NCBI GenBank assembly: GCA_035937155.1
Contig: DASYVJ010000105.1
Coordinates: 1-26,530, forward strand
Reading direction: 5' to 3'
Source: Palsa-870 sp035937155
Lineage (GTDB): Bacteria > Chloroflexota > Dormibacteria > Dormibacterales > Dormibacteraceae
Length of the DNA stretch: 26,530 nt
The position numbers and the translations under genes are program-made. Shown piece by piece: positions 1 to 8,203 of this stretch. The notes below the pieces were generated by a model. The model worked only from the letters and a program-made list of their open reading frames with translations. It was not told the origin of the DNA and ran no database searches. Position 1 is the first letter of the stretch. Each line of letters starts with the position of its first letter.

Positions 1-683
1 AGACCCTCGACCACGCGCCGAAGGCTTGGACGCTCCGCATCGACCGGCGGCGGGACCTCCCGCATGAGCCACAAGCACGCAAGACCGACCACAAAGGTGG
101 CGACGTCGACCATGTATGTCAATGGCACACCGATGGCGGCCAGCAGGACTCCGCCCAGTGCCGGTCCCAGGATCTGGCCAAGCGTTGAGCGCAGGTTGTC
201 GAGCGCGGCTGCCGCCGACAGCTCATCGCGATCGACCAGGCGCGGAAGCAGAGCGCTCAGGGAAGGTCTCTGGATCGCGTCCAGCAGCCCCCATCCGACA
301 GTGATCGCGAACAGGACCCACAGCTGAGGATTCGGAAGCGCCGCGTTAGCCGCCAGGATGAGACTGCAGGCCATCAGGCCTGCCTCGGTCAGGAGGACCA
401 TCGAGCGCCGGTCGACGGCATCTGCCAGGGCGCCGCCAATCATGGCGAACACGAATATCGTCGCGAACTCCAGGAGGCCCAGCACGCCGACAAGCAGCAC
501 GCTGTGCGACAGCTGATAGACCTGGAATGGGAATGCGACGACCGTGATCATCGTGCCGAAAAAAGACACAAGACGCCCGATGAACAGGAGCCGAAAATCG
601 CGATGCCGGCGCAGAGGCGTGATGTCGATCGTCGCCATCTGCAGCCATCGACGTTTGCCCCGTGGAGCGCCCGGAATGGTCAT
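1..683 (-). CDS. MFS exporter, N-terminal part (truncated by window edge)
   Basis: Reverse-strand reading from an ATG at 683 gives 227 residues that run off the left edge, so only about half of a usual 400-residue major facilitator is visible. Hydrophobic segments lie near residues 33-57, 62-85, 100-115, 120-138, 168-186 and 190-208. Between the second and third is the MFS motif A (GGALADAVDRRS, residues 83-94), the cytoplasmic loop signature of the superfamily. The N-terminus (TPLRRHRDFRLLFIGR) resembles the EntS/MFS_3 group of exporters, so efflux of a small molecule at the plasma membrane is likely; the substrate cannot be told. An alternative start is Met16; neither start has a convincing ribosome site. 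The gene diverges from msrA with only 42 bp between them. Confidence 0.8.
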   Translation of the reverse strand, partial: MTIPGAPRGKRRWLQMATIDITPLRRHRDFRLLFIGRLVSFFGTMITVVAFPFQVYQLSHSVLLVGVLGLLEFATIFVFAMIGGALADAVDRRSMVLLTEAGLMACSLILAANAALPNPQLWVLFAITVGWGLLDAIQRPSLSALLPRLVDRDELSAAAALDNLRSTLGQILGPALGGVLLAAIGVPLTYMVDVATFVVGLACLWLMREVPPPVDAERPSLRRVVEG

Positions 684-725
684 GGTGAGGGGCCATCATA
701 GGGAGCCGCGTATGCTTCAGGTGAG

Positions 726-1241
726 ATGGAAAAAGCTACTTTCGCGGGCGGTTGTTTCTGGGGCATTGAGCATCTGTTCAATGAGATTCCTGGTGTGATC
801 GACGCCATTTCCGGTTATGCGGGCGGCACGCGCGACAACCCGACGTACGAGCAGGTGTGCTCGGGCAGGACGGGCCATGCGGAAGCGGTCGAGGTCACCT
901 ACGACACCGCCAAGATCTCCTATCAGGAACTGCTCAACGCTTTCTGGAACATGCACGATCCGACGACCCTCAACTACCAGGGCCCGGACCACGGGCATCA
1001 ATACCGGTCGGTCATCTTCTTCCACAACCCCGAGCAGGAAGCCGCGGCGCGCAAGTCAAAAGAGGAAGCGCAACGATATTTCGACAGGCCGATCGTCACC
1101 GAGATCGTTCCAGCGCCGCATTTCTGGCCTGCCGAGGAGTATCACCAGCACTATTTCGACAAGCACCAGGGGCACTATTCGTGCCACTTCATACGGGGCT
1201 GGGTGCCTGCGCAGCCGGCCGAGACCGAAACCGCCCGTTAA
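726..1241 (+). CDS. msrA: peptide-methionine (S)-S-oxide reductase MsrA
   Basis: Complete 171-residue MsrA, which reduces methionine-S-sulfoxide in proteins and free methionine using thioredoxin. The catalytic motif GCFWG occupies residues 9-13 with the nucleophilic Cys10. Other family blocks are visible: the YAGG turn (31-34), the FWNMHDPT block (73-80) and the DHGHQYRS block (88-95). Cys45 and Cys153 (YSCHF) are candidates for the resolving cysteine. No MsrB is seen beside it. A thioredoxin gene sits elsewhere in the window (24745-25116) and could serve as reductant, but that is inference. There is little room for a leader: the start is 43 nt from the divergent MFS start, and a TATGCT hexamer at 711-716 could be a -10 box giving a nearly leaderless mRNA. 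Confidence 0.95.
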   Translation: MEKATFAGGCFWGIEHLFNEIPGVIDAISGYAGGTRDNPTYEQVCSGRTGHAEAVEVTYDTAKISYQELLNAFWNMHDPTTLNYQGPDHGHQYRSVIFFHNPEQEAAARKSKEEAQRYFDRPIVTEIVPAPHFWPAEEYHQHYFDKHQGHYSCHFIRGWVPAQPAETETAR

Positions 1242-1297
1242 ACAACAACTAAAAATCCGGCGCGGAGCCCTATCCTTACCGCCCAGCAATCCTTAAG

Positions 1298-1304
1298 AAA
1301 GGAG
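1298..1304 (+). promoter_or_regulatory. ribosome binding site fixing a GTG start
   Basis: AAAGGAG lies 7 nt before a GTG at 1312. It supports that GTG as the start of the PrsW-like gene, which puts the first zinc-ribbon cysteine at residue 3. Confidence 0.75.
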
Positions 1305-1311
1305 TCAGCCG

Positions 1312-2466
1312 GTGCGGTGTGATCATTGTTCTCACGATGTCCCAGACGGTGTCTTCTGCACGCGCTGTGGAGCCCACCAGGGGACGACTGACGAGATTGG
1401 CAATGCCAAGACTCGAGAGCATAGCTACGCGGCGCATCCGGGCGAGCATGTGGCCCAGCCATCGGTGTTCACCACGCTCTTTCCCCACCTCGGCCACAAC
1501 AAGATCCACGAATTTCGCTGGGCTTTCATAGCCGGCCTCGCCGGCATCCTGGTACTTGATCTCGCCGGGCTGATCACGGCGGCGATCCTGGTTTCGGCGT
1601 TTCTCGTCCCCGTCCTCTACCTCATCTATCTGTACGAAGCCCAGGTGTACCGCGACGAGCCCGCCATCGTGCTGGGCTTCACGATCGGTGGCGGCATAGT
1701 CGTCGGCATCCTGCTCACGGTGTTCGAGGGGATCATCTACAACCCTCTCCAGTACAACAGCAATCCGTTCAGCACGGCCGGCATAAACGTCGGTGGACTC
1801 CTGATCGTCGGTTTGCTGCTGCCGGTCGTGCAGGAGGTTGTGAAGCCACTGCCGGCACTCTTCCTGCCTAACCGCAAGGACTTCCCGGAAACCGTTGACG
1901 GTCTAGTTTTCGGTGTGGCAGCCGGCCTGGGCTTCAGTCTGGCTCAGGCGCTCATCGGCTTCTCGAGCGTTCTGACCAGTCTGCCCGCGCACACCGCGCC
2001 GGGCAACTGGATCTACGACCTGACGACGCTCGCGGTGCTTCAGCCGCTGCTTCAAGGGAGCGCCACGGGCATGATCGTTGCCACGATCTGGCGCTATCGC
2101 CGCGGGCGATTGGGGGGACGCGAGATTGGGGGCGTCGCCATGGCGGTCATCGCGCACATCGCATTCTCGGGTGGCACGCAGCTGATGAAGGACACCTCGG
2201 TCAACCAGCTGATCGTCCTCATCTGGCAAGCGGCGATCGTCGGCGCCCTTTTGATCTACATCCGGTACCTGCTTCACCACGCGTTGCTGGAGGAGGCCGC
2301 CCACATGGGGTATGCGGAAACCATCTGTCCCAGTTGCCACATGCACATCGTCGCCTCGGGCTTCTGTCCCAACTGTGGAATGGCGCTTACCGCCGCGCCA
2401 AACGCGGTCAAGCGCGCCCGCCGGCCGCGCGTGGAAGCAGTACCCGACGCGGCGGCGAAGAAATAG
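1312..2466 (+). CDS. PrsW-like intramembrane protease with N- and C-terminal zinc ribbons
   Basis: 384 residues. A CxxC...CxxC zinc ribbon is at Cys3/6/16/19 and a second at Cys339/342/352/355. Between them are about eight hydrophobic segments (from residue 71 to 323). The core resembles PrsW/RsiW-type glutamic intramembrane proteases: a QEVVKP block (174-179) stands where PrsW has its EExxK motif. A DGLVFGVAAGLGFSLAQ block (196-212) and an AHIAFSGG block (281-288) follow at family spacing. The first Glu of the EE pair is Gln here and the later family Glu appears as Gln212, while Glu175 and His282 remain. Activity is therefore uncertain. Family members cut single-pass membrane proteins such as anti-sigma factors. 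The next gene starts on the base after this stop codon and encodes a single-pass protein with a similar zinc ribbon, so it may be a partner or substrate. Confidence 0.75.
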   Translation: MRCDHCSHDVPDGVFCTRCGAHQGTTDEIGNAKTREHSYAAHPGEHVAQPSVFTTLFPHLGHNKIHEFRWAFIAGLAGILVLDLAGLITAAILVSAFLVPVLYLIYLYEAQVYRDEPAIVLGFTIGGGIVVGILLTVFEGIIYNPLQYNSNPFSTAGINVGGLLIVGLLLPVVQEVVKPLPALFLPNRKDFPETVDGLVFGVAAGLGFSLAQALIGFSSVLTSLPAHTAPGNWIYDLTTLAVLQPLLQGSATGMIVATIWRYRRGRLGGREIGGVAMAVIAHIAFSGGTQLMKDTSVNQLIVLIWQAAIVGALLIYIRYLLHHALLEEAAHMGYAETICPSCHMHIVASGFCPNCGMALTAAPNAVKRARRPRVEAVPDAAAKK

Positions 2467-3387
2467 ATGGCTCTGACCTGCACCAGGTGTGGCGCCCAGA
2501 ACCCTGATGGCAACCAGTTCTGCCAGGCGTGCGGCACCCCCTTGACGCCGGCCGTGGCCGGAGCACCAGCGTCGCCGCCTGCTCCGCCATCCTGGCTGGC
2601 CACACCACCGCCGGCAGCACCACCGCAGGGGCCGCCGCCGACCGCGGCAGCCGCGCCTCTTGCGTACGCGTCACCGCCGCCGATGCCGGTCGCCTATGCC
2701 AGCCCTTACTACACGCCTGCTGCGGCCGCGCCGCAGGCGCAGGTCCACCGCACGCCGTGGATGCTCATCATCGCCGCGGTCGTCGGCCTGGTCGTCGTCA
2801 TGGCCGGCTGTGGAACCGCACTCGCCCTTCTGGGGAATAAGGCGAGCTCCAGTTCGGGCATAGCTGGCGACGTACCGAGCCCAACTCCGGCCGGCTCACC
2901 GAGCCCGGTCGCGTCACCGGCCGCGCCCCAGGGTCCGACGGCCTCGAACGACGCAGAAACGGTTCCTGTCGCGGCTGGATGGGTGGTCGTTTCCAAGGGC
3001 AACACGACGATCGCGCTTACCGACCCCAGCGGTCTGGGCTACATGGCCGTGGTCAGCGCTGTTCAAAACCCAACGATGAGCGCGCAACAGCAGAAGGCCG
3101 ACCTTGACTCGTCGTTGAAGTCCAAGTATCCCGACACGATCGAATGTGGCAACACCCATACCACTACCGGCTCCCTCGGCGGCGTGCCAGGAATCTTCTG
3201 GCAGCTTTGTTTCACGCTCGTGTCAGGCGGCCGCTCGCTGCCTGCCGAGGCTTCAATGTTCGTGGGCACGAACAAAGATGGCAGCGTCTTCTACGGCGTC
3301 ATCCTGATGACGGCTCAGACTTACATGCAGAACTTCACCACCGAGTCGGCGCCCATCCTGAAGGGCATCGTCTGGAAGCTGAAATAG
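2467..3387 (+). CDS. zinc-ribbon, Pro/Ala-rich, single-pass membrane protein of unknown function
   Basis: 306 residues. It opens with a zinc ribbon (CTRCG at 5-9, CQACG at 19-23), continues with a Pro/Ala-rich stretch (about 28-92) and has one membrane segment (about 98-122). A Ser/Pro-rich linker (126-160) and a globular tail of about 140 residues follow. The likely topology is zinc ribbon inside, tail outside. Two cysteines in the tail (in the IECGN and WQLCF blocks) could form a disulfide. I do not recognise the outer domain. The ATG follows the upstream TAG directly, with no space for an independent leader, so translation is probably coupled to the PrsW-like gene. The architecture suits a sensor or an anti-sigma-like substrate, but no sigma factor is nearby. 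Confidence 0.7.
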   Translation: MALTCTRCGAQNPDGNQFCQACGTPLTPAVAGAPASPPAPPSWLATPPPAAPPQGPPPTAAAAPLAYASPPPMPVAYASPYYTPAAAAPQAQVHRTPWMLIIAAVVGLVVVMAGCGTALALLGNKASSSSGIAGDVPSPTPAGSPSPVASPAAPQGPTASNDAETVPVAAGWVVVSKGNTTIALTDPSGLGYMAVVSAVQNPTMSAQQQKADLDSSLKSKYPDTIECGNTHTTTGSLGGVPGIFWQLCFTLVSGGRSLPAEASMFVGTNKDGSVFYGVILMTAQTYMQNFTTESAPILKGIVWKLK

Positions 3388-3417
3388 ATATGAGAAGGAA
3401 CCGGCTCGGTTCCTTCT
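3388..3417 (+). terminator. hairpin directly after the zinc-ribbon gene (ATATGAG type)
   Basis: Right after the stop codon, AGAAGGAACCG (3393-3403) pairs with CGGTTCCTTCT (3407-3417) around a 3-nt loop, giving an 11-bp stem. No T-tract follows, so it may be an RNA 3'-end stabiliser or a weak terminator. The leading ATATGAG (3388-3394) recurs at the 3' ends of glnA and glnK in this window. Confidence 0.65.
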
Positions 3418-3432
3418 GCGTGCCGGGCGCGA

Positions 3433-3574
3433 GCAGGTTGTGACCTACTGAATGCATCGCTCATCTTCCCGGGATCGGACTAACTAAGTAGTTTCCTCCT
3501 GGCTGTGCCTGGGGGCATTCATGCGCGCATTGGGGACGGCCGGAATGAATCCGGCCTGGTCGCGACGCCGATCC
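3433..3574 (+). repeat. structured intergenic repeat, copy A
   Basis: This element fills most of the 227-bp space before the MMPL gene. The core 3510-3568 matches the reverse strand of 20754-20811 at about 49 of 56 aligned positions by hand. A separate 5' block (3433-3453) matches 20850-20830 at 17 of 21. Visible pairing: GGCAT/ATGC (3514-3524), hairpin GGCCGGA-ATGAA-TCCGGCC (3538-3556), and an outer stem GGATCGG (3472-3478) with CCGATCC (3568-3574). The outer stem differs in sequence from that of copy B. Copy A carries about 38 extra bases between the 5' block and the core, including a small AACTA/TAGTT inverted repeat. A GGGG-TTA-CCCC hairpin (3584-3594) follows before the MMPL start. I know no RNA family with this sequence. 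Confidence 0.6.
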
Positions 3575-3614
3575 TGACCGTCCGGGGTTACCCCAGCAGG
3601 TATCGTGGGTGCCC

Positions 3615-5891
3615 ATGTTTGCCCGCTGGGGTCGTTTTGTCTACCGCTTTCGCTGGGCCACGCTCATCGCGTCGGCGGTTCTGCTCGGCCTGTCGATCGC
3701 CGGCGTCCTGACCGGCGGAACACTCGCGGGCAACGGGGGCTTCGGTGCGGACCTTCCAGCCGGCAAGGCGGCAAAGCTCATCAGCGACGAGATTCACCCT
3801 CAAGGCGTGACAGCCACGACCGGCTCGAGCTTCTCGCTGATCTTCAGCAGCGCCAGCCTGACCGCCGACGACCCTGCGTTTCAGCAAGCGCTGCAGGACG
3901 CTGTCACCCCGCTGAACAGTGATCTTCGCGTGACCGCGGTGACAACGCCCTACAGCGTGCCGACCGCTCAGCGCTCGGCGCTCATCTCCAGGGACCTTCA
4001 CAAAGCTCTGGTCGTCGTGGCGCTGAAAGACGATTCGCCGAAGGCACAGAGCTATATCAACCAGGTCGTCGGCGAGGTCCACGCACACACCATCAGCGTG
4101 GTGGCGACCGGCCAGGTGCCGATCAACGTGGCCTTCAACAAGTCGCTCGAGAACGACTTGAACCGAGCGGAAGTGGTCGCACTGCCCATCACTCTTCTGC
4201 TCCTGCTTCTTATCTTCGCGTCGGTCGTGGCTGCGTTGCTGCCTCTTGGCGTGGGCGTGCTCGCGATCGTTGGCGGAGTCGGTGGCACGTTGTTCCTGGC
4301 TCATTTCACCGACGTTTCGCAGTACGCGATGAACGTTGTGACGTTGATTGGTCTAGCCGTCGCGATCGACTACTCGCTGTTCATCGTCAACCGATTCCGC
4401 GACGAGCTTGCCGCTGGCGCGACTTCGGCAGACGCCATCGCGATGTCGATGTCGACCGCGGGACGTGCGATCACGTTCTCGGGCCTCACAGTCGCGATCG
4501 GACTCTCCGCAATGCTTTTCTACCAGGGCACTTTCCTCGCCTCGATGGGTGCGGGTGGTGCGATCGTCGTCGCGATGGCTGTCGTCTATGGCCTCACCTT
4601 CCTGCCCGCACTCCTCTCCGTGCTCGGGCCACGCGTGGACAGGCTGCGGCTGCCTTTTCTCGGCGCGCGCAAACCCGCCGGCGCCGGCGCGTGGCACTCA
4701 GTCGCGATGTGGGTGATGCGGCGACCAGTCTTCGTGCTGGTCCCTGCACTGGCCGTTCTGGTTCTCGCCGGAACGCCGTTCTTGCAGCTGCGGCTGGCGC
4801 AGGGCGGCGTAGACCAGCTGCCACCGGACAATCAGGCTCGCCAGGGGTACGACACGCTGGTCAAGGACTTCCCCGGCCAGGATCAGACCACGATCGAGGC
4901 GGTGGTGTACTACCCGGACTCCAGTCCACTGACCGGCGATCACGTCGGCGACATATACGACCTGAGCCGGCGCCTTGGCTCGCTCACCAACGTGCTTCGC
5001 GTCGAGAGCATCGTCAACACCGAGCCGAGCCTCACCAAGGCTGACTACCAGCGTCTCTACTCCGGGGCTCGCGAATCACTTCCCGCGGCGACGCAGCAGG
5101 CCCTGTCGATCGACACCGGCAGCCACATCGCGCGGCTCTACCTCGTCACGAACCAGCCGCCAACCGGCGACGAGGCTCGCGCCATCGTCAAGGCTGTTCG
5201 GGCGGAGCAAGTCGCCGGCGGTCAGGTCCTCGCCACTGGAGAAACAGCCTTTGACCTGGACGTCGTCAATTTCATCCTGGACAGGACGCCGACTGCGATC
5301 GGCACTGTGATCCTCATTACCTACATCGTCCTTTTCCTGCTCACCGGCTCGGTCGTGCTGCCCCTCAAGGCAGTGATCACGAACCTCTTCTCCATCTCGG
5401 CGTCATTCGGAGCCATGGTTTGGATCTTCCAGGAAGGCCATCTCAGCGAGCAGCTCGGTTTCACCGCCCAATCAATCGATCCAAGCCTCCCGGTGATCCT
5501 GTTCAGCATCGTTTTCGGGATGTCGATGGACTATGAGGTCCTGCTGATCAGCCGCATCCAGGAGGAGTACCGCCGGACTGGTGACAACCAGGCCGCTGTC
5601 GCGATGGGCCTCGAAAAGAGCGGCCGCTTGATCACCGGTGCGGCGCTGATCATGGTGGCGGTCTTTCTCGCGTTCGGTCTCGCCAGCGTGGTCATCATCA
5701 AGGCGATCGGCATCGCCCTGGCAATCGCCGTCGCCATCGATGCCACCATCGTGCGCATCCTGATCGTGCCGTCGGTCATGCGCCTGCTTGGCCGGGTCAA
5801 CTGGTGGGCGCCACGGCCTCTGGCGCTGCTGCATCGGCGCATCGGAGCGCGAGAATCACTTGCCGCCGCGCCGGCGTCCGCGAGGACTTGA
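3615..5891 (+). CDS. MMPL/RND-family transporter
   Basis: 758 residues from the ATG at 3615; an in-frame GTG at 3609 would add two. The protein shows the duplicated MMPL layout: a first membrane helix (about 11-33), a large outer loop, a helix bundle (about 190-340), a second outer loop (about 385-550) and a second bundle to the end. Each bundle carries the family Asp-Tyr motif: GLAVAIDYSLFIVNRFRDEL in the first, FGMSMDYEVLLISRIQEEY in the second. These are the positions linked to proton coupling in RND/MMPL pumps. Relatives export lipids, drugs or other hydrophobic compounds; the substrate is not evident here. It follows a hairpin and a structured intergenic element, so its leader could be regulated. 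It is convergent with the histidine kinase gene. Confidence 0.9.
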   Translation: MFARWGRFVYRFRWATLIASAVLLGLSIAGVLTGGTLAGNGGFGADLPAGKAAKLISDEIHPQGVTATTGSSFSLIFSSASLTADDPAFQQALQDAVTPLNSDLRVTAVTTPYSVPTAQRSALISRDLHKALVVVALKDDSPKAQSYINQVVGEVHAHTISVVATGQVPINVAFNKSLENDLNRAEVVALPITLLLLLLIFASVVAALLPLGVGVLAIVGGVGGTLFLAHFTDVSQYAMNVVTLIGLAVAIDYSLFIVNRFRDELAAGATSADAIAMSMSTAGRAITFSGLTVAIGLSAMLFYQGTFLASMGAGGAIVVAMAVVYGLTFLPALLSVLGPRVDRLRLPFLGARKPAGAGAWHSVAMWVMRRPVFVLVPALAVLVLAGTPFLQLRLAQGGVDQLPPDNQARQGYDTLVKDFPGQDQTTIEAVVYYPDSSPLTGDHVGDIYDLSRRLGSLTNVLRVESIVNTEPSLTKADYQRLYSGARESLPAATQQALSIDTGSHIARLYLVTNQPPTGDEARAIVKAVRAEQVAGGQVLATGETAFDLDVVNFILDRTPTAIGTVILITYIVLFLLTGSVVLPLKAVITNLFSISASFGAMVWIFQEGHLSEQLGFTAQSIDPSLPVILFSIVFGMSMDYEVLLISRIQEEYRRTGDNQAAVAMGLEKSGRLITGAALIMVAVFLAFGLASVVIIKAIGIALAIAVAIDATIVRILIVPSVMRLLGRVNWWAPRPLALLHRRIGARESLAAAPASART

Positions 5892-5906
5892 CCTCCCCAG
5901 CAAGTA

Positions 5907-5928
5907 AGGGGCGCTAGGGACGCCCCCT
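5907..5928. terminator. GC-rich hairpin between convergent MMPL and kinase genes
   Basis: GGGGCG (5908-5913) pairs with CGCCCC (5921-5926) around CTAGGGA, 16 nt after the MMPL stop. There is no T-run on either strand. The remaining bases to 6033 hold only a weak CCAGG/CCTGG inverted repeat near 5994-6013. It is a plausible bidirectional 3' structure rather than a textbook terminator. Confidence 0.45.
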
Positions 5929-6033
5929 ACTGCATGGGGGAAGCCGGTGGGGATCAAACTGTCGACTCTTAGAATGCCGCCGCTTCCTGAATCCAGGCTG
6001 TAAGAAACCTGGGAACTTGCTTGGAGAAGCGCC

Positions 6034-7464
6034 TCAGCTGGCTTCGGCGGCGAGGGGCAGCTCGACTTCGAATGTCGCCCCGCCACCGGTCGTCTCTTTC
6101 ACGCTCACGTGTCCGCCATGCGCGGTGACCACCGCATTCACGATCGAAAGTCCAAGGCCCGCGCCGCCGCTGTCGCGGCTGCGGCTGGGATCAGCTCGGA
6201 AGAATGGCTCGAAAATTCGTTCCATCTCATCCGGGCGGAGGCCTGGTCCGTGGTCGGTCACCGACATCCGGCCGACGCTGTCCACGGTTGAGACCGAAAT
6301 CTCGATTGCCGTCGACTGAGGCGTGTGGACGAGCGCATTGCGCACCAGGTTGCCCAGGACCTGCCGGAGCCGCAAATCGTCCCCCTCGACGACTACCGGC
6401 CCTGGGGCGGTCATCGTGATTTCGCGGGTTGGCGCAACCGCTCTGGCGTCCGCGGCGGTGTCCGCAGCGATCGCCTGCAGGTCGACCGGCTTCCTCTCCA
6501 GGGGCCGGCCCTGGTCGAGACGGGCGATGAGCAACATGTCGTCGACGAGCGTCGACATGCGCACCGACTCTTCCTCGATTCGCCGGCGGGCGAGCTCCGC
6601 GTCGGTGGGGGATTCCCCGGCGCCGCGGCGAAGCATCTCTGAATATCCGCGAATCGAGGTCAGCGGGGTGCGCAGCTCGTGGGACGCGTCGGCGATGAAG
6701 CGCCGCAGCCGGTTGTTCGACTCCGTGCGCTCGGCGAAGGCCGCCTCGATCTGGCTGAGCATTCCGTTGAGGGCCAGGCCCAGTCTTCCGATCTCAGTCT
6801 TAGGAGTGGCCGGGTCGACACGACGCGTCAGGTCACCCGCCGCGATATCGGCCGCGACTCCTCCCATTTTCTGAAGCGGCCGCAGCCCAATGCGGATGAT
6901 CAGGAGCGCGAGCAGCGCGGTCGCACCTAGCACGCCCAGACCGATCACAGTCTCGAGCAGCAGCAGCTGACTCAGAGTTGATTGGACCGGCGTCAGCGGG
7001 ATGGCGAAAACCACGAACTGGCCGCCAAAAGAATTCTCTGGCCAGTCCGTCATTCGGTACTGGGACACACCGCCCGTGCCCGCAACCGTGAGGGGAGAGG
7101 CGGGACTGTCAGTTCCCGCGTTGGGGAGAGATTTCGGAAGCACCGGCGCCGCGTTCGACGCAGGCGCGCCGAAGCTCTGGACGCCGCATGCGGCGACGAT
7201 CTTGCCGTCGGAGCCGATCAGCTCGGTGATCGTTCCCGGTTCGAAGTTCGTCCCAGAGCCTGGACCGCGGCCATGACAGATCGGGAAGTTGAGGAGCGCG
7301 GTGCGGGCAGTGTCGACGGTTGATTGACTCTTGAGCTGCTCGTCAATCCGGCTCAAGAGGGACGACTGAAGTGTCAGGTATGTGACGACGTCTGAAACCA
7401 GAAGTCCGACCGCGACCAGTGAGATGACTCCGACGAGCAGCCGCCCACGGAGCGACAGCGTCAT
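6034..7464 (-). CDS. membrane sensor histidine kinase
   Basis: 476 residues from the ATG at 7464, which overlaps the response-regulator stop as ATGA. Order: membrane helix 1 (about 8-30), outer sensor region (31-160), helix 2 (about 165-192), HAMP linker (about 193-245) and HisKA with the H-box FIADASHELRTPLTSI (phospho-acceptor His262). The ATPase domain follows, with N-box GNLVRNALVH (371-380), G1 DHGPGL (404-409) and G2 GGAGLGLS (433-440). The sensor region contains exactly two cysteines, Cys63 and Cys93. The kinase lies at the end of a run of electron-transfer genes, so redox sensing by those cysteines is possible, but that is inference. It should phosphorylate the adjacent OmpR-type regulator. 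Confidence 0.93.
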   Translation of the reverse strand: MTLSLRGRLLVGVISLVAVGLLVSDVVTYLTLQSSLLSRIDEQLKSQSTVDTARTALLNFPICHGRGPGSGTNFEPGTITELIGSDGKIVAACGVQSFGAPASNAAPVLPKSLPNAGTDSPASPLTVAGTGGVSQYRMTDWPENSFGGQFVVFAIPLTPVQSTLSQLLLLETVIGLGVLGATALLALLIIRIGLRPLQKMGGVAADIAAGDLTRRVDPATPKTEIGRLGLALNGMLSQIEAAFAERTESNNRLRRFIADASHELRTPLTSIRGYSEMLRRGAGESPTDAELARRRIEEESVRMSTLVDDMLLIARLDQGRPLERKPVDLQAIAADTAADARAVAPTREITMTAPGPVVVEGDDLRLRQVLGNLVRNALVHTPQSTAIEISVSTVDSVGRMSVTDHGPGLRPDEMERIFEPFFRADPSRSRDSGGAGLGLSIVNAVVTAHGGHVSVKETTGGGATFEVELPLAAEAS

Positions 7465-8168
7465 TTTCGTGGCGTTCTTAAGACGTATCCGACCCCGCGA
7501 ACAGTCTGGATGAGCGGTGGGTCGTGCTTGTCGATCTTCCGGCGAAGGTAGCTGACGTATGTCTCGAGCACGCTGGCGTCGCCTCCGAAGTCGTAGTGCC
7601 ATACGTGGTCGAGGATCTGGCTCCGTGTCAACACGCGGCCGGCGTTGATGAGCAGGTAGCGCAACAGCCTGTACTCAGTGTTCGTCAGCTCAACGACGTG
7701 GCCGTGGCGCCTGACCTCGTGTGCCTCGTCGTCCAGCTCCAGGTCGGCGAGTGTGAGCTTGCCGTTGTCGCTGTCGTTCCCGTGGCGCCTCAGCACCACG
7801 CGGACACGAGCCATCAGCTCTTCGATGCTGAACGGCTTGGTCACGTAGTCGTCGCCGCCGATGGTCAACCCGTGGACCTTGTCCTCGGTGGCGTCTTTGG
7901 CGGTGAGGAAGATGATCGGCACCTTGTTGCCAGTGCTGTTGAGCCGGCGCAGGACCTCGATGCCATCGATGTCGGGCAGCATCACGTCGAGGATTACGAG
8001 GGCCGGCGAGAACTGAGTGACGGCCGTGAGCGCGCCCCTTCCGGTCGCTGCGGTCTTGACGGAAAAGCCCTCGTAGCGCAAGGCCATCGCAACAAGCTCC
8101 GTGATATTGGGCTCGTCGTCCACGACGAGGACCCTGGCGCCGTCTTTGGTCGTGCTTTCATGGTTCAC
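7461..8168 (-). CDS. OmpR-family response regulator
   Basis: 235 residues. The receiver domain (about 11-125) has the acidic pocket VVDDEP (15-20), phospho-acceptor Asp61 (VILDVMLP), the switch Thr in FLTAKD, and Lys111 in TKPF. The winged-helix DNA-binding domain (about 138-232) ends in the typical RGVGYVLR. The start is a GTG at 8168 (GTG AAC CAT GAA); the ATG seen seven bases later is out of frame. No clear ribosome site precedes it. It begins only 35 nt after the ApbE stop, so it probably belongs to the same transcript as the redox genes, and its stop overlaps the kinase start by ATGA. Targets are unknown; autoregulation of this operon is the simplest guess. Confidence 0.93.
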   Translation of the reverse strand: MNHESTTKDGARVLVVDDEPNITELVAMALRYEGFSVKTAATGRGALTAVTQFSPALVILDVMLPDIDGIEVLRRLNSTGNKVPIIFLTAKDATEDKVHGLTIGGDDYVTKPFSIEELMARVRVVLRRHGNDSDNGKLTLADLELDDEAHEVRRHGHVVELTNTEYRLLRYLLINAGRVLTRSQILDHVWHYDFGGDASVLETYVSYLRRKIDKHDPPLIQTVRGVGYVLRTPRK

Positions 8169-8203
8169 GCTGTTAATGCTGATCGAGATTCCTGGGGATT
8201 TGC

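Noticed and set aside
3588..4304. 238-residue minus-strand open frame antisense to the MMPL gene.
   Set aside because: Arg/His/Asp-rich shadow frame with no domain features; the plus-strand MMPL frame has full family motifs.
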